From the IMG/VR virus record IMGVR_UViG_3300033145_000777, positions 1 through 64,000 of that record: a DNA stretch of 64,000 bases. The stretch is one strand, 5' to 3'. This stretch comes from a virus. Made by a program: the position numbers and the translations under genes. The notes beneath the pieces are model-generated. The model was not told the DNA's origin, did not search any database, and saw only the letters and a program-made list of their open reading frames with translations. The first letter of the stretch is position 1. Each line of letters starts with the position of its first letter. Shown here piece after piece: positions 16,930 to 24,118 of the stretch.

Positions 16930-17845
16930 AGTTAGAGTCAGATTAATAGACGCTGACCAGAAGGAGAAAGAGAAGGGCTTTCCGAACCTTGCTTTGATGA
17001 AAATTAGTTCATATTATAAAACCGAAGGAGCTGAGGTAGGGTTCAACGTAGCAGATCCGAACCTAGTCTATATCAGTGTTGTATTCGAAGAGAACTTGGA
17101 ACAAGCCAGAGGGATCGCTACCTATTACCCAGAAGCAGAGGTGTTCCTAGGAGGTCCCGCACTGGAGATTCCTAACACTCTACCCCCCGAGATAGAGAAA
17201 TGTATGCCTGACTATGAGTTATATGGGAGTGATTATAGCATGGGATTCACTACTCGGGGATGTATCAGAAAGTGCCCGTTCTGCATAGTCCATAAGGTGG
17301 AGCCGGAGTTCAAATACCATAAGCACCCTCGCGTGTTCCATCACCCGGATCATAAGAAAATAGTGTTCCTTGACAACAACTTCTTAGCGTGCTCTAATCG
17401 ACTGGAGACCATCCAGTATATCTTGGACCACGACATCAAGGCGTGTTTCAATCAAGGCTTGGACGCACGGCTAATAGATGAGGAGGTGGCGGTCAAGCTC
17501 GCGTCGATGAAGCTCTATAACCTGCACTTCACATTCAGAACGATCTACGTGGCCTGGGATTTGATGGATAGCCAAGATGGTGTGTTGAAGGGAATACAGA
17601 ACCTAATAGATGCAGGGGTAAATCCGAACAACATCAAGGTCTATGTGCTGACTCTCTTCAACACCACCTTCGAAGAGGATAAGTACCGGGTAGAGAAGCT
17701 GTTGAAAATGGGCGTCGAACCCTATATCATGAGGTATAATGGGGATAAGTCCAGCAAGGATGTTAACCAACTTGCAAGGTGGTGCGCGAGGCATCTGTAT
17801 CGGGTATGCAAGTTCGAGGATTATGATCCTAGGAATCACAGGTGA
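16919..17845 (+). CDS. Radical SAM protein (B12-binding-type layout)
   Basis: 308 aa. Residues 1-80 contain DPNLVYISVVF and EVFLGGPALEIP, as in the N-terminal cobalamin-binding-like domain of this superfamily. FTTRGCIRKCPFC holds the CxxxCxxC cluster motif, followed by KIVFLDNNFLAC. Similar proteins occur in phages without known function. It is upstream of and nearly adjoins the helicase gene. Confidence 0.75.
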   Translation: MTGKVRVRLIDADQKEKEKGFPNLALMKISSYYKTEGAEVGFNVADPNLVYISVVFEENLEQARGIATYYPEAEVFLGGPALEIPNTLPPEIEKCMPDYELYGSDYSMGFTTRGCIRKCPFCIVHKVEPEFKYHKHPRVFHHPDHKKIVFLDNNFLACSNRLETIQYILDHDIKACFNQGLDARLIDEEVAVKLASMKLYNLHFTFRTIYVAWDLMDSQDGVLKGIQNLIDAGVNPNNIKVYVLTLFNTTFEEDKYRVEKLLKMGVEPYIMRYNGDKSSKDVNQLARWCARHLYRVCKFEDYDPRNHR

Positions 17846-17849
17846 TTAA

Positions 17850-20222
17850 ATGAGCAAAAGTATTCCAAACGGTAAACTAGAGGAACTGGAGAAGACCTGG
17901 GCGAAAGCCCGTGACCTAGTCAAGGACATCAGTGAAGACATATCTGCTAATGAAAGCCAACTGCTTGACTTAGTAACACAGAAGGTAGCTCTTGACACCA
18001 TAGATGAAAAGGCACTAGGAGACTTTGCTAAAACCCCGTACTTGATTATGCCTAAAGGGAAGAACGAGGCTTGGATCATAGTACCACGGTTCGTTGACTT
18101 TCACGTAGGGTGGCTGGAGAGACAGACATCCAGCTATAATGTGTTCATAGTAAACCAGTACATTGACATGATCTCTCCCCTACCTCATGACATCAAAGCC
18201 AGAGTAAGCATCGAGCCATATCTCGAAAAAGCAATACTCCAGCAACGACCAGGTAAGGTAGGTATCCTCGAAATAAACCCACTTGACTATGAACGGGCTA
18301 AGGAGAAGTACAAGAACAGTCTAGGCAACCGAGTTTCTGGCCGTGAGGATCAGATATACCTCAAGAAAGGAAAAGAGTTTTCGTTACTAGCTGAACTCAT
18401 CAGAGATGGTATGCTTCCGTTTGAACCCAAGCCTGTTGCAGAAGATGATCTCAGACCTGAAAATGAATGGGGCAATAAAATCAAGCTCCGAGAGTACCAA
18501 GAGCGTGCCTTTGATTCATTCATACAGTATGGTGCGGTTGGGATCTATTGGGCTCCTGGGGCAGGGAAAACCTTTGTTTCAATAGAAACGGGGAACCGTG
18601 TGATGGGTGATAAACTTGTAGTAGTCCCTCAGTTGACTTTGAAGGAGCAATGGGAAGAACGTATTAAGGAATATGCGGTAAGTCCAGGAGAGTGGGAAGT
18701 TCAGACATATCAGTACATCACCCACAAGCATAACTATGACAGATTTGCGAAACGGGAATGGAAAATTATCTTCTATGATGAGTGTTTCCCTTACTATGAT
18801 CAAATCTATACAGAATACGGCCAAATACCGATAGGATGGTTGGTTGAAAACAAAATACAATGTAAGGTTTGGAGTTATAATTTTACTAATAACCAATTAG
18901 AGTTAAAACCCATTACTTTCTTCTATCGAAAACACGCGAGTTCCGTTTTAGAGATAGAGACAGAAAACTCAATAATTCACCCAACTAAAACACATAATAT
19001 ATATACACCTGAAGGAAATCACTTACCTGCTAACGAGCTGAAGCTACTTGATGAAACAATATATCTGCGAAATATGTGGACGGAAATTCAAAAACCATCA
19101 CGCCCTCAATGGCCACAAAATGCACCACAAACACCCGGATCACAACGAGAAGTTAAACAAGAAAATAGCGGAAGAAGGATTACATTGGAGCAAGACAAAC
19201 CCAGATGCTTGGGAGAAATTCAAAAAAGACTTATCAAATTCACGCATGAGAGAGAACAATCCATACTGGAAAGGAGGGGCTCATCAGCAAACGTGGGCGC
19301 GAATAGCATACGAGGATTATCTTTATCCCAAGGAATGTATGACTTGTCACGGGAGGTCGGGTGCAACACAGATAGATATTCACCACAAGAATGGAGATCG
19401 AAAAAACAACTCGAAAGAGAATCTTATGGTTTTATGCCGTTCTTGTCACGAAAGTCTACACCGCGGGGATGGTCACACTATACAACAGTGGATAACATTA
19501 GAGGAATTCGAGAACTTACGCTTAATGATCCCAGAGTCTATGATCTTGAAGTAGCGGATAATCATAACTATTTCATTAATGGTGTTTTAGTATCGAACTG
19601 CCACCACCTCCCAGCAAACACGTTTAGCAAACTGGCCGTATTCAAGACAGATTACAGGATAGGGTTGTCAGCGAGTCCATACCGCGAGGACGGGCGCACT
19701 GAGTACATCTTTGCGTTAACAGGGTTCCCCATAGGGTTGAGGTGGCGTGAGCTCATCAGTCTTGGCGCAGTTGGTGAACCTGACGTCAAGGTGTATCTCT
19801 ATTCTACTGAGTTTAGGAAAAGGGCTGACCTAGACAATTTGATAAAGACGCGAAGCGGTAAGATTCTAGTCTTCTGTGACTCAGTACCCACAGGTAATAC
19901 CCTAGCCAAAGCTTTCGGCGTTCCCTTCGTGTACGGGAAGACGAGGAATAGGCTGGAAATTGTAAGGGATAATCGTGTCGTGTTGATCAGCCGAGTAGGG
20001 GATGAAGGCATGTCTATTCCTGATCTGGATACCGTTATTGAGTATGATTTCCTTTACGGTAGCCGACGTCAAGAAACCCAACGTGCAGGTAGGCTTATGC
20101 ACAACAAGAAAGGTGGTGAGCATATCATAATGATGACTGAGGTTGAGCTAAGTAAGTATGAGAAGCGGCTGTATGGGTTGGAGGAGCAGGGTTTTAACAT
20201 CAGGTTCGAGAGGAGAGCATAA
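17850..20222 (+). CDS. XPB-like SF2 helicase interrupted by an intein
   Basis: A 790-aa precursor. Extein: an N-terminal region of about 210 residues, then KLREYQERAFDSF (Q-like motif), YWAPGAGKTF (Walker A), IIFYDE, and after the intein CHHLPANTF, so the motif II box is DECH split after DE. GLSASPYREDGRT (motif III, XPB/Rad25-like) and ISRVGDEGMSIPDLD through ETQRAGRLMH (motifs V-VI) follow. Without the intein it has 518 residues. It probably unwinds or translocates on DNA during viral replication, recombination or transcription. Splicing is needed to restore motif II, so the intein conditionally disables the helicase. Confidence 0.85.
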   Translation: MSKSIPNGKLEELEKTWAKARDLVKDISEDISANESQLLDLVTQKVALDTIDEKALGDFAKTPYLIMPKGKNEAWIIVPRFVDFHVGWLERQTSSYNVFIVNQYIDMISPLPHDIKARVSIEPYLEKAILQQRPGKVGILEINPLDYERAKEKYKNSLGNRVSGREDQIYLKKGKEFSLLAELIRDGMLPFEPKPVAEDDLRPENEWGNKIKLREYQERAFDSFIQYGAVGIYWAPGAGKTFVSIETGNRVMGDKLVVVPQLTLKEQWEERIKEYAVSPGEWEVQTYQYITHKHNYDRFAKREWKIIFYDECFPYYDQIYTEYGQIPIGWLVENKIQCKVWSYNFTNNQLELKPITFFYRKHASSVLEIETENSIIHPTKTHNIYTPEGNHLPANELKLLDETIYLRNMWTEIQKPSRPQWPQNAPQTPGSQREVKQENSGRRITLEQDKPRCLGEIQKRLIKFTHEREQSILERRGSSANVGANSIRGLSLSQGMYDLSREVGCNTDRYSPQEWRSKKQLERESYGFMPFLSRKSTPRGWSHYTTVDNIRGIRELTLNDPRVYDLEVADNHNYFINGVLVSNCHHLPANTFSKLAVFKTDYRIGLSASPYREDGRTEYIFALTGFPIGLRWRELISLGAVGEPDVKVYLYSTEFRKRADLDNLIKTRSGKILVFCDSVPTGNTLAKAFGVPFVYGKTRNRLEIVRDNRVVLISRVGDEGMSIPDLDTVIEYDFLYGSRRQETQRAGRLMHNKKGGEHIIMMTEVELSKYEKRLYGLEEQGFNIRFERRA
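18783..19598 (+). other. Intein in helicase motif II, with out-of-frame middle
   Basis: 272 codons. It begins at Cys1 (CFPYYDQ), has a block-B-like segment with THNIYTPEGNHLPANELK, and ends with VYDLEVADNHNYFING and VSN, followed by Cys+1 of the extein. The penultimate residue is Ser rather than His, a known but less common variant. Only about 95 N-terminal and 25-30 C-terminal residues look like intein; the roughly 165 codons between them read as nonsense in this frame and encode an HNH endonuclease in the +1 frame. The splicing part is thus a mini-intein. Confidence 0.85.
19048..19554 (+). CDS. HNH homing endonuclease nested out of frame in the intein
   Basis: 168 aa, shifted +1 relative to the helicase precursor. 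It starts with a C2H2-like finger (CEICGRKFKNHHALNGHKMH), then a NUMOD-like helical part (ENNPYWKGG), then a complete HNH nuclease: CMTCHGRSG, IDIHHKNGDRKNN, NLMVLCRSCHESLH. TTG 19048 or ATG 19051 may start it. The last dozen or so codons overlap the true intein block F coding in the other frame. All catalytic residues are present, so it is likely a functional homing enzyme translated separately. Confidence 0.85.
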   Translation: MMKQYICEICGRKFKNHHALNGHKMHHKHPDHNEKLNKKIAEEGLHWSKTNPDAWEKFKKDLSNSRMRENNPYWKGGAHQQTWARIAYEDYLYPKECMTCHGRSGATQIDIHHKNGDRKNNSKENLMVLCRSCHESLHRGDGHTIQQWITLEEFENLRLMIPESMILK

Positions 20223-20233
20223 ACTCCTAACCT

Positions 20234-20283
20234 TTAGCCCATAAACTTTATATAAGTTTCTAGCATAGATAGTTTGACCCAAA
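20234..20283 (+). promoter_or_regulatory. Archaeal promoter, conserved viral type
   Basis: CCATAAACTTTATATAAG, then TCTAGCATAGATAG and TTTGACCCAAA up to ATG 20284. Identical over about 50 bp to the promoter at 56269-56319. Confidence 0.85.
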
Positions 20284-20487
20284 ATGGAAACATCAAAAAA
20301 ACTTCTGGACAACATACCTCCAAGCTGGAAAGGGTTATCACAATCTGAGTTAATGGCTGAGGCAGCTAAAGCACATAAAGCATACAATAAAGCCTGGTCT
20401 GAGGGTAACACCGAGGAAGCAATCAGGAGGAATTATGAGAGTAGGAAACTGGTGGCTCTCTACTTTTCAAACGCCGAAAGCCACTGA
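20284..20487 (+). CDS. Hypothetical protein, 67 aa
   Basis: Starts at the ATG of a conserved promoter. Helical, with ELMAEAAKAHKAYNKAWSEG resembling a single TPR-like helix pair. No known family. Confidence 0.65.
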   Translation: METSKKLLDNIPPSWKGLSQSELMAEAAKAHKAYNKAWSEGNTEEAIRRNYESRKLVALYFSNAESH

Positions 20488-20560
20488 GTACAAGAAGCGC
20501 AAACCAAAACAGGGTACTGATCTATTAAGTCACATTTTCTATACACCTGGGGCGATCTAA

Positions 20561-20746
20561 ATGACCAGTACTCTAGTCTGTAGACATTGTGGATTTGAGA
20601 CCGAGGCATACGATATGCACATAGGGGGAGGTTATCTTGAAGCGTTTGAATCAGCAAAAGAACATATCAAAAAGAAGCATAAACCTCAATGGAAATATTG
20701 GCTCACTAGAGGTAGTGTAACCCAAGAATGTTTCACGGTCAGATAG
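20561..20746 (+). CDS. C2H2-type zinc-finger protein, 61 aa
   Basis: CRHCGFET and EHIKKKH give a C2H2 finger with a long loop. A 73-bp gap upstream shows no clear promoter. Last small gene before the tail module. Confidence 0.6.
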   Translation: MTSTLVCRHCGFETEAYDMHIGGGYLEAFESAKEHIKKKHKPQWKYWLTRGSVTQECFTVR

Positions 20747-20793
20747 GATAATATTAAAACGTGTGTAGTTCTATTATCTCTTGAGAGATTAAT

Positions 20794-21129
20794 TTGGCTT
20801 ACGTTACCTCAGCTCAGGTTCTTGCAATGGTTCATACGAAGCTTACCCCAACTCAGCTAACCGACATGATAGCTAGAGCCGATCAATGGGTGGATGACCA
20901 CGTTGTAGAAGCCGATCTTAATGCTATTCAATTACAGTTGCTGAGTCTAACTAGGTGCATGTACAGGGTTTTGCTTATGGACCCGACGGCTTGGAAGCTT
21001 GGTGAATACTCGCAGGACGCCAAGGTTCAGAAGGAGAACATACTCCATGACCTCGAAGAAATGGTTGACCTCTATAACGGTGTAGGTACTCCTAACTTCA
21101 TAGTGGGACAGGACCCGGTGGACGGATAG
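20794..21129 (+). CDS. Head-tail adaptor (HK97 gp6-like)
   Basis: TTG start, 111 aa, all helical. The opening MAYVTSAQVLAM, then TDMIARADQWVDDHV and a C-terminal helix, match the short helical connector proteins that form a ring under the portal. It opens the visible tail module. An AT-rich stretch (ATATTAAAA near 20759) upstream may be a late promoter, unlike the conserved type elsewhere. Confidence 0.65.
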   Translation: MAYVTSAQVLAMVHTKLTPTQLTDMIARADQWVDDHVVEADLNAIQLQLLSLTRCMYRVLLMDPTAWKLGEYSQDAKVQKENILHDLEEMVDLYNGVGTPNFIVGQDPVDG

Positions 21130-21137
21130 GTGTGTAA

Positions 21138-22040
21138 ATGGCTGCAAGCAGGTTCGCCTCGATATTAGCAATGAGAGGTAAACCAGCTGTCATACGACGT
21201 CAAACTGGAACTGAACGAGACTACGGTTCTGATGCTGCTGGTTTCACTTGGACAGATTATCAAAAGACCCTAGTGTTTCAGCCCTCAAGAAGGAAGGGAA
21301 TCACAGAAGTCCTCTTGGATGCTGGAATAATCAAGATGGGAGACGGAAAAATATTCACCCTTGCATCAGACGACATACGGCCAGAAGATAGGGTAATTGT
21401 TGATGGTGGAGAGTACATGGTTCTACCCGGCTTTTCTCCTTGGGATGCTTTAGGGGGTACCCTCTTTCGTGCAGCTGATGTGAAACGGGTGTATGATTCA
21501 GTTTCAGCAACCTTCTCAGGAGTAACGAACATATTCACAGAGGACTTTGCAGATGTATTAGCTTGGACTGTTAAAACTGGTGTCTGGACTAACCCCGCTG
21601 GTGAATACAAGTGCGTCTCCGGGGTTGGTGTTGACGGTATCTCGGTAGCAGGTACGTTAACGTGGACTGACTACATAGCTCAGACAGATGGACGAGTAGA
21701 CGCAGGAGACATCGGTAAAGCAGGGCTCGTCTTCAGGTACTCTGGAGCAGGGGCAGACATCCTAGCATATAGCTTAATGATTGACCCCACCAACGACAAA
21801 GTCACACTTGAGCTCCTATCAGGAGCAACATGGACTACACTACTCGAAGCAGATATGAACATCGAGACTGATACAGACTACGAAATCAGAGTACATTGTT
21901 TCAGCCACTTCATTCTCTGCTTTGTTGGAGGCAACTTCATATTCAGTCTCTCTGAAGCAGAGATATTGGAAGGACAAATAGGTCTACGAAGTGAGGACGG
22001 GACAGCATTCTTTGACGATGTGGATATATGGACGGAGTAA
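21138..22040 (+). CDS. Head-tail joining protein fused to a ConA/LamG-like domain
   Basis: 300 aa. Residues 1-125 resemble a small head-closure protein (RQTGTERDYGSDAAG, DDIRPEDRVIVDGGEYMV). Residues 130-300 form an all-beta domain with a lectin/laminin-G pattern (TEDFADVLAWTVKTGVW, GLVFRYSGAGADILAYSLM, GQIGLRSEDGTAFFDDVDIW). An exposed lectin-like fold on a neck protein would put carbohydrate-binding surface on the virion, which is unusual. Confidence 0.6.
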   Translation: MAASRFASILAMRGKPAVIRRQTGTERDYGSDAAGFTWTDYQKTLVFQPSRRKGITEVLLDAGIIKMGDGKIFTLASDDIRPEDRVIVDGGEYMVLPGFSPWDALGGTLFRAADVKRVYDSVSATFSGVTNIFTEDFADVLAWTVKTGVWTNPAGEYKCVSGVGVDGISVAGTLTWTDYIAQTDGRVDAGDIGKAGLVFRYSGAGADILAYSLMIDPTNDKVTLELLSGATWTTLLEADMNIETDTDYEIRVHCFSHFILCFVGGNFIFSLSEAEILEGQIGLRSEDGTAFFDDVDIWTE

Positions 22041-22046
22041 TGAACA

Positions 22047-22511
22047 ATGGTTAGCACCTTAGAAACTGTACTGGAAACCATAATCGCACAGCTCAAGGCA
22101 GACGTTGGAGTTATAGCAGTTCTACCCCCAGGAACAGGAGCAGAAATCCCTGTATTCCACGCCAGACAGAAACGTAAAGACGTCTTTCCACGGATCACAG
22201 TGATGGATATAGCAGTAAGAAGTGAGGTATCCGGGCTCGATGATGGTTTTGACGGAACTTACGTCTATCAATGGGAAAAAGCGTTGATTCAGATCGACTG
22301 CTACAGCTCAAGGGACTCAACTGAACGTGATAGGGTGTGGATGGCAGCTAAGACATGTCTGTTAAAGAGGGCTGTTAAGGTCACTCTTAGACGGGCTGGA
22401 ATAATCTATATTCACGAACCCATGTCAATTAATGTGGATTCACTTCAAGCAGCCCCGGCTGAGTATAGAAAAATGATGACTTATTCGGTGTTCTGGTTTA
22501 GTAGAGCATAG
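22047..22511 (+). CDS. Tail terminator protein
   Basis: 154 aa. Length, position after the head-closure gene and the pattern LETVLETIIAQLKADVGV followed by beta strands (ALIQIDCYSS) fit the tail-terminator family that caps the tail tube. Confidence 0.6.
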   Translation: MVSTLETVLETIIAQLKADVGVIAVLPPGTGAEIPVFHARQKRKDVFPRITVMDIAVRSEVSGLDDGFDGTYVYQWEKALIQIDCYSSRDSTERDRVWMAAKTCLLKRAVKVTLRRAGIIYIHEPMSINVDSLQAAPAEYRKMMTYSVFWFSRA

Positions 22512-22558
22512 CCTTAAATGTTCTCTTAATCATATTCAAGATTAGAGGTTAATTATAG

Positions 22559-22987
22559 ATGGCAGAGATTTACGTGGGCAAAGACGTCACTGTTGAAATC
22601 TGGAACGCCGGTGAAACCGAACAATTCACAGTTACTGTTGCTCAGGAAGTAATATTCAACCCTGCCCAAGCTATCGAAGGCATTGACGGGCTAGGAAGCG
22701 ACCTAATACAAGTGTGGGCTGCTGGCCTGAAAACTTTTGAAGGGACATTGTCTCAGCTAATGGTTGACGCAAGCAACCAGCTTTGGCTACTTGCCCCATT
22801 CCAAACATGCCTTACAGAATACGTTATGAAACTCATTTGGGATGATACCTGTGTACCAGTGCAGACGATCACGATAACGCTTACGGGAGTAATCTTCCCA
22901 AGGGGTGCAATTCCTTCCCCGAAGAACGCAGCGGTCATCCTCGAAATGCCGTTCAGGGCTAAGAATGCAACCATCGTAACAACTTAG
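22559..22987 (+). CDS. Major tail tube protein
   Basis: 142 aa, all-beta, located just before the assembly chaperone and tape measure genes, the classical position of the tube protein. It has a short 5' non-coding stretch of its own (22512-22558) that may hold a late promoter. The family call rests on position, length and fold pattern. Confidence 0.65.
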   Translation: MAEIYVGKDVTVEIWNAGETEQFTVTVAQEVIFNPAQAIEGIDGLGSDLIQVWAAGLKTFEGTLSQLMVDASNQLWLLAPFQTCLTEYVMKLIWDDTCVPVQTITITLTGVIFPRGAIPSPKNAAVILEMPFRAKNATIVTT

Positions 22988-23000
22988 GCTTGGTGAATCA

Positions 23001-23450
23001 ATGGGGAAAATAACAAGAGCTATGGTGCTGCAAGGCACTGAACTCCGTCACGTTGTTGACATTCCACAATGGAATAAAGAGGCAACTCTCACCGTTAAAC
23101 CTATCACCGATGGTCAGTTCATGGAGATACAGGCTAAGATGTTCGAAGGCGTCGAGCTTGGTGAAGACAATGAACCATTCAAAGGCATGACCATGACTGA
23201 GATTTCTCAAAGAGAGAAAAATGTCAGGAGACAAGCCGTAGCATTCGCATTATCAATAGATGGTGAGGAATGGGCACCAGAAGATGTAGCTCTCCTACCT
23301 CCAGGTGCAGTTGATGCCCTGTATAATGATGTCGCTCTGATTTCGGGTTTTCCAAAGGGGCGTCGAGCCCAGGCTCCGCCTTTAGAGGAATTGGACGAGG
23401 TGGAACAACTGGAGCCTTCAGAGGAACCGGAGTCTCTGCTGACGAAATAA
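23001..23450 (+). CDS. Tail assembly chaperone, short form
   Basis: 149 aa, between the tube and tape-measure genes, with an acidic C-terminus (LEELDEVEQLEPSEEPE). Like lambda gpG, it should bind the tape measure during tail assembly. A slippery AAAGGGG at 23354-23360 allows a -1 shift to a second open frame, giving a longer GT-type product. Confidence 0.7.
   Translation: MGKITRAMVLQGTELRHVVDIPQWNKEATLTVKPITDGQFMEIQAKMFEGVELGEDNEPFKGMTMTEISQREKNVRRQAVAFALSIDGEEWAPEDVALLPPGAVDALYNDVALISGFPKGRRAQAPPLEELDEVEQLEPSEEPESLLTK
23354..23360 (+). promoter_or_regulatory. -1 ribosomal frameshift site AAAGGGG
   Basis: In the zero frame it reads A AAG GGG; slipping back one base gives AAA GGG, so both codons re-pair. 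The -1 frame is then open to the stop at 23738-23740. This matches the X XXY YYZ rule and the G/GT arrangement of long-tailed phages. Confidence 0.65.
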
Positions 23451-23740
23451 CCACTTTCCTTAACATTTATGGCTATGGTCTGCATATTCTACATCAGAGA
23501 GGATACAAGCTAATCACTGGTAGAATCTTAGATATGACACCCTTACAAAGCAGAGTGATAATAGCACTAGGCAGGTGGGTGTTAGGACAAGTCTCAGAAC
23601 CTTCAAAGCAGGAAAGTGAGATGACTGATGATGAGAAATACGCCAAACGAATCAGGGAAAAATGGACTGCAGGTAAAAGAGTGTCCACTTTCGGAGACCT
23701 CGCGCGTGTTCTCAGACCAACACCGAAGAAGAAAAGGTGA
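23361..23740 (+). CDS. Tail assembly chaperone, frameshifted extension
   Basis: About 126 codons in the -1 frame after the slippery site, ending KKKR. Contains a helical region with DEKYAKRIREKWTAGKRVS, like the T part of GT chaperones that recruits tube protein. ATG 23534 could start a separate 68-aa product, but the open frame back to the slippery site favours fusion. Confidence 0.65.
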
Positions 23741-23746
23741 GTGTGT

Positions 23747-24118
23747 TTGGCTACTGTAACACTTTCCGGGTTCAACGTTTTCACACAGTATCTAGGTAAA
23801 CTACAAGATTCACTTGATAGCATTGCAGCTGCTGCTGTTAGAGAGGTTGCTGAGAGTATTCGTGATGATGCAAAGGAATGGGTAAGAGTTGATACTGGTA
23901 GCCTAAGAAAGAGCATCAGGGTTCAAAACCGCAGACTCTCAGGAGGGTTTCACACCATCGGAGTATCAGCTGGTGGGTACGTCACAAACCCAAAAACAGG
24001 AAGAAAGGTAGACTATGCCTTATATGTAGAGGCAGACTATCCATTCTTGAGACCTGCTGTGATGGCACATGCAATGGACTTAGTTGCCGCAATGAAATGG
24101 AGGATGAGCAATGTCTGA
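23747..24118 (+). CDS. HK97 gp10-like tail/neck protein
   Basis: TTG 23747 is preferred, with GGTG about 8 bases upstream; GTG 23741 is also possible. AVREVAESIRDDAKEWVRVDTGSLRKSI is the helix-plus-VDTGxLRxSI signature of the gp10-like family, and ALYVEADYPFLRPAV the C-terminal motif. Usually this gene precedes the tube gene; here it lies between chaperone and tape measure. Confidence 0.75.
   Translation: MATVTLSGFNVFTQYLGKLQDSLDSIAAAAVREVAESIRDDAKEWVRVDTGSLRKSIRVQNRRLSGGFHTIGVSAGGYVTNPKTGRKVDYALYVEADYPFLRPAVMAHAMDLVAAMKWRMSNV

Noticed and set aside
18783-19598. Two compensating sequencing frameshifts in the intein
   Set aside because: This would need a +1 error near the start and a compensating one near the end, exactly at the intein borders, while leaving the helicase frame stop-free throughout. 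An overlapping gene is simpler, though read data should confirm.
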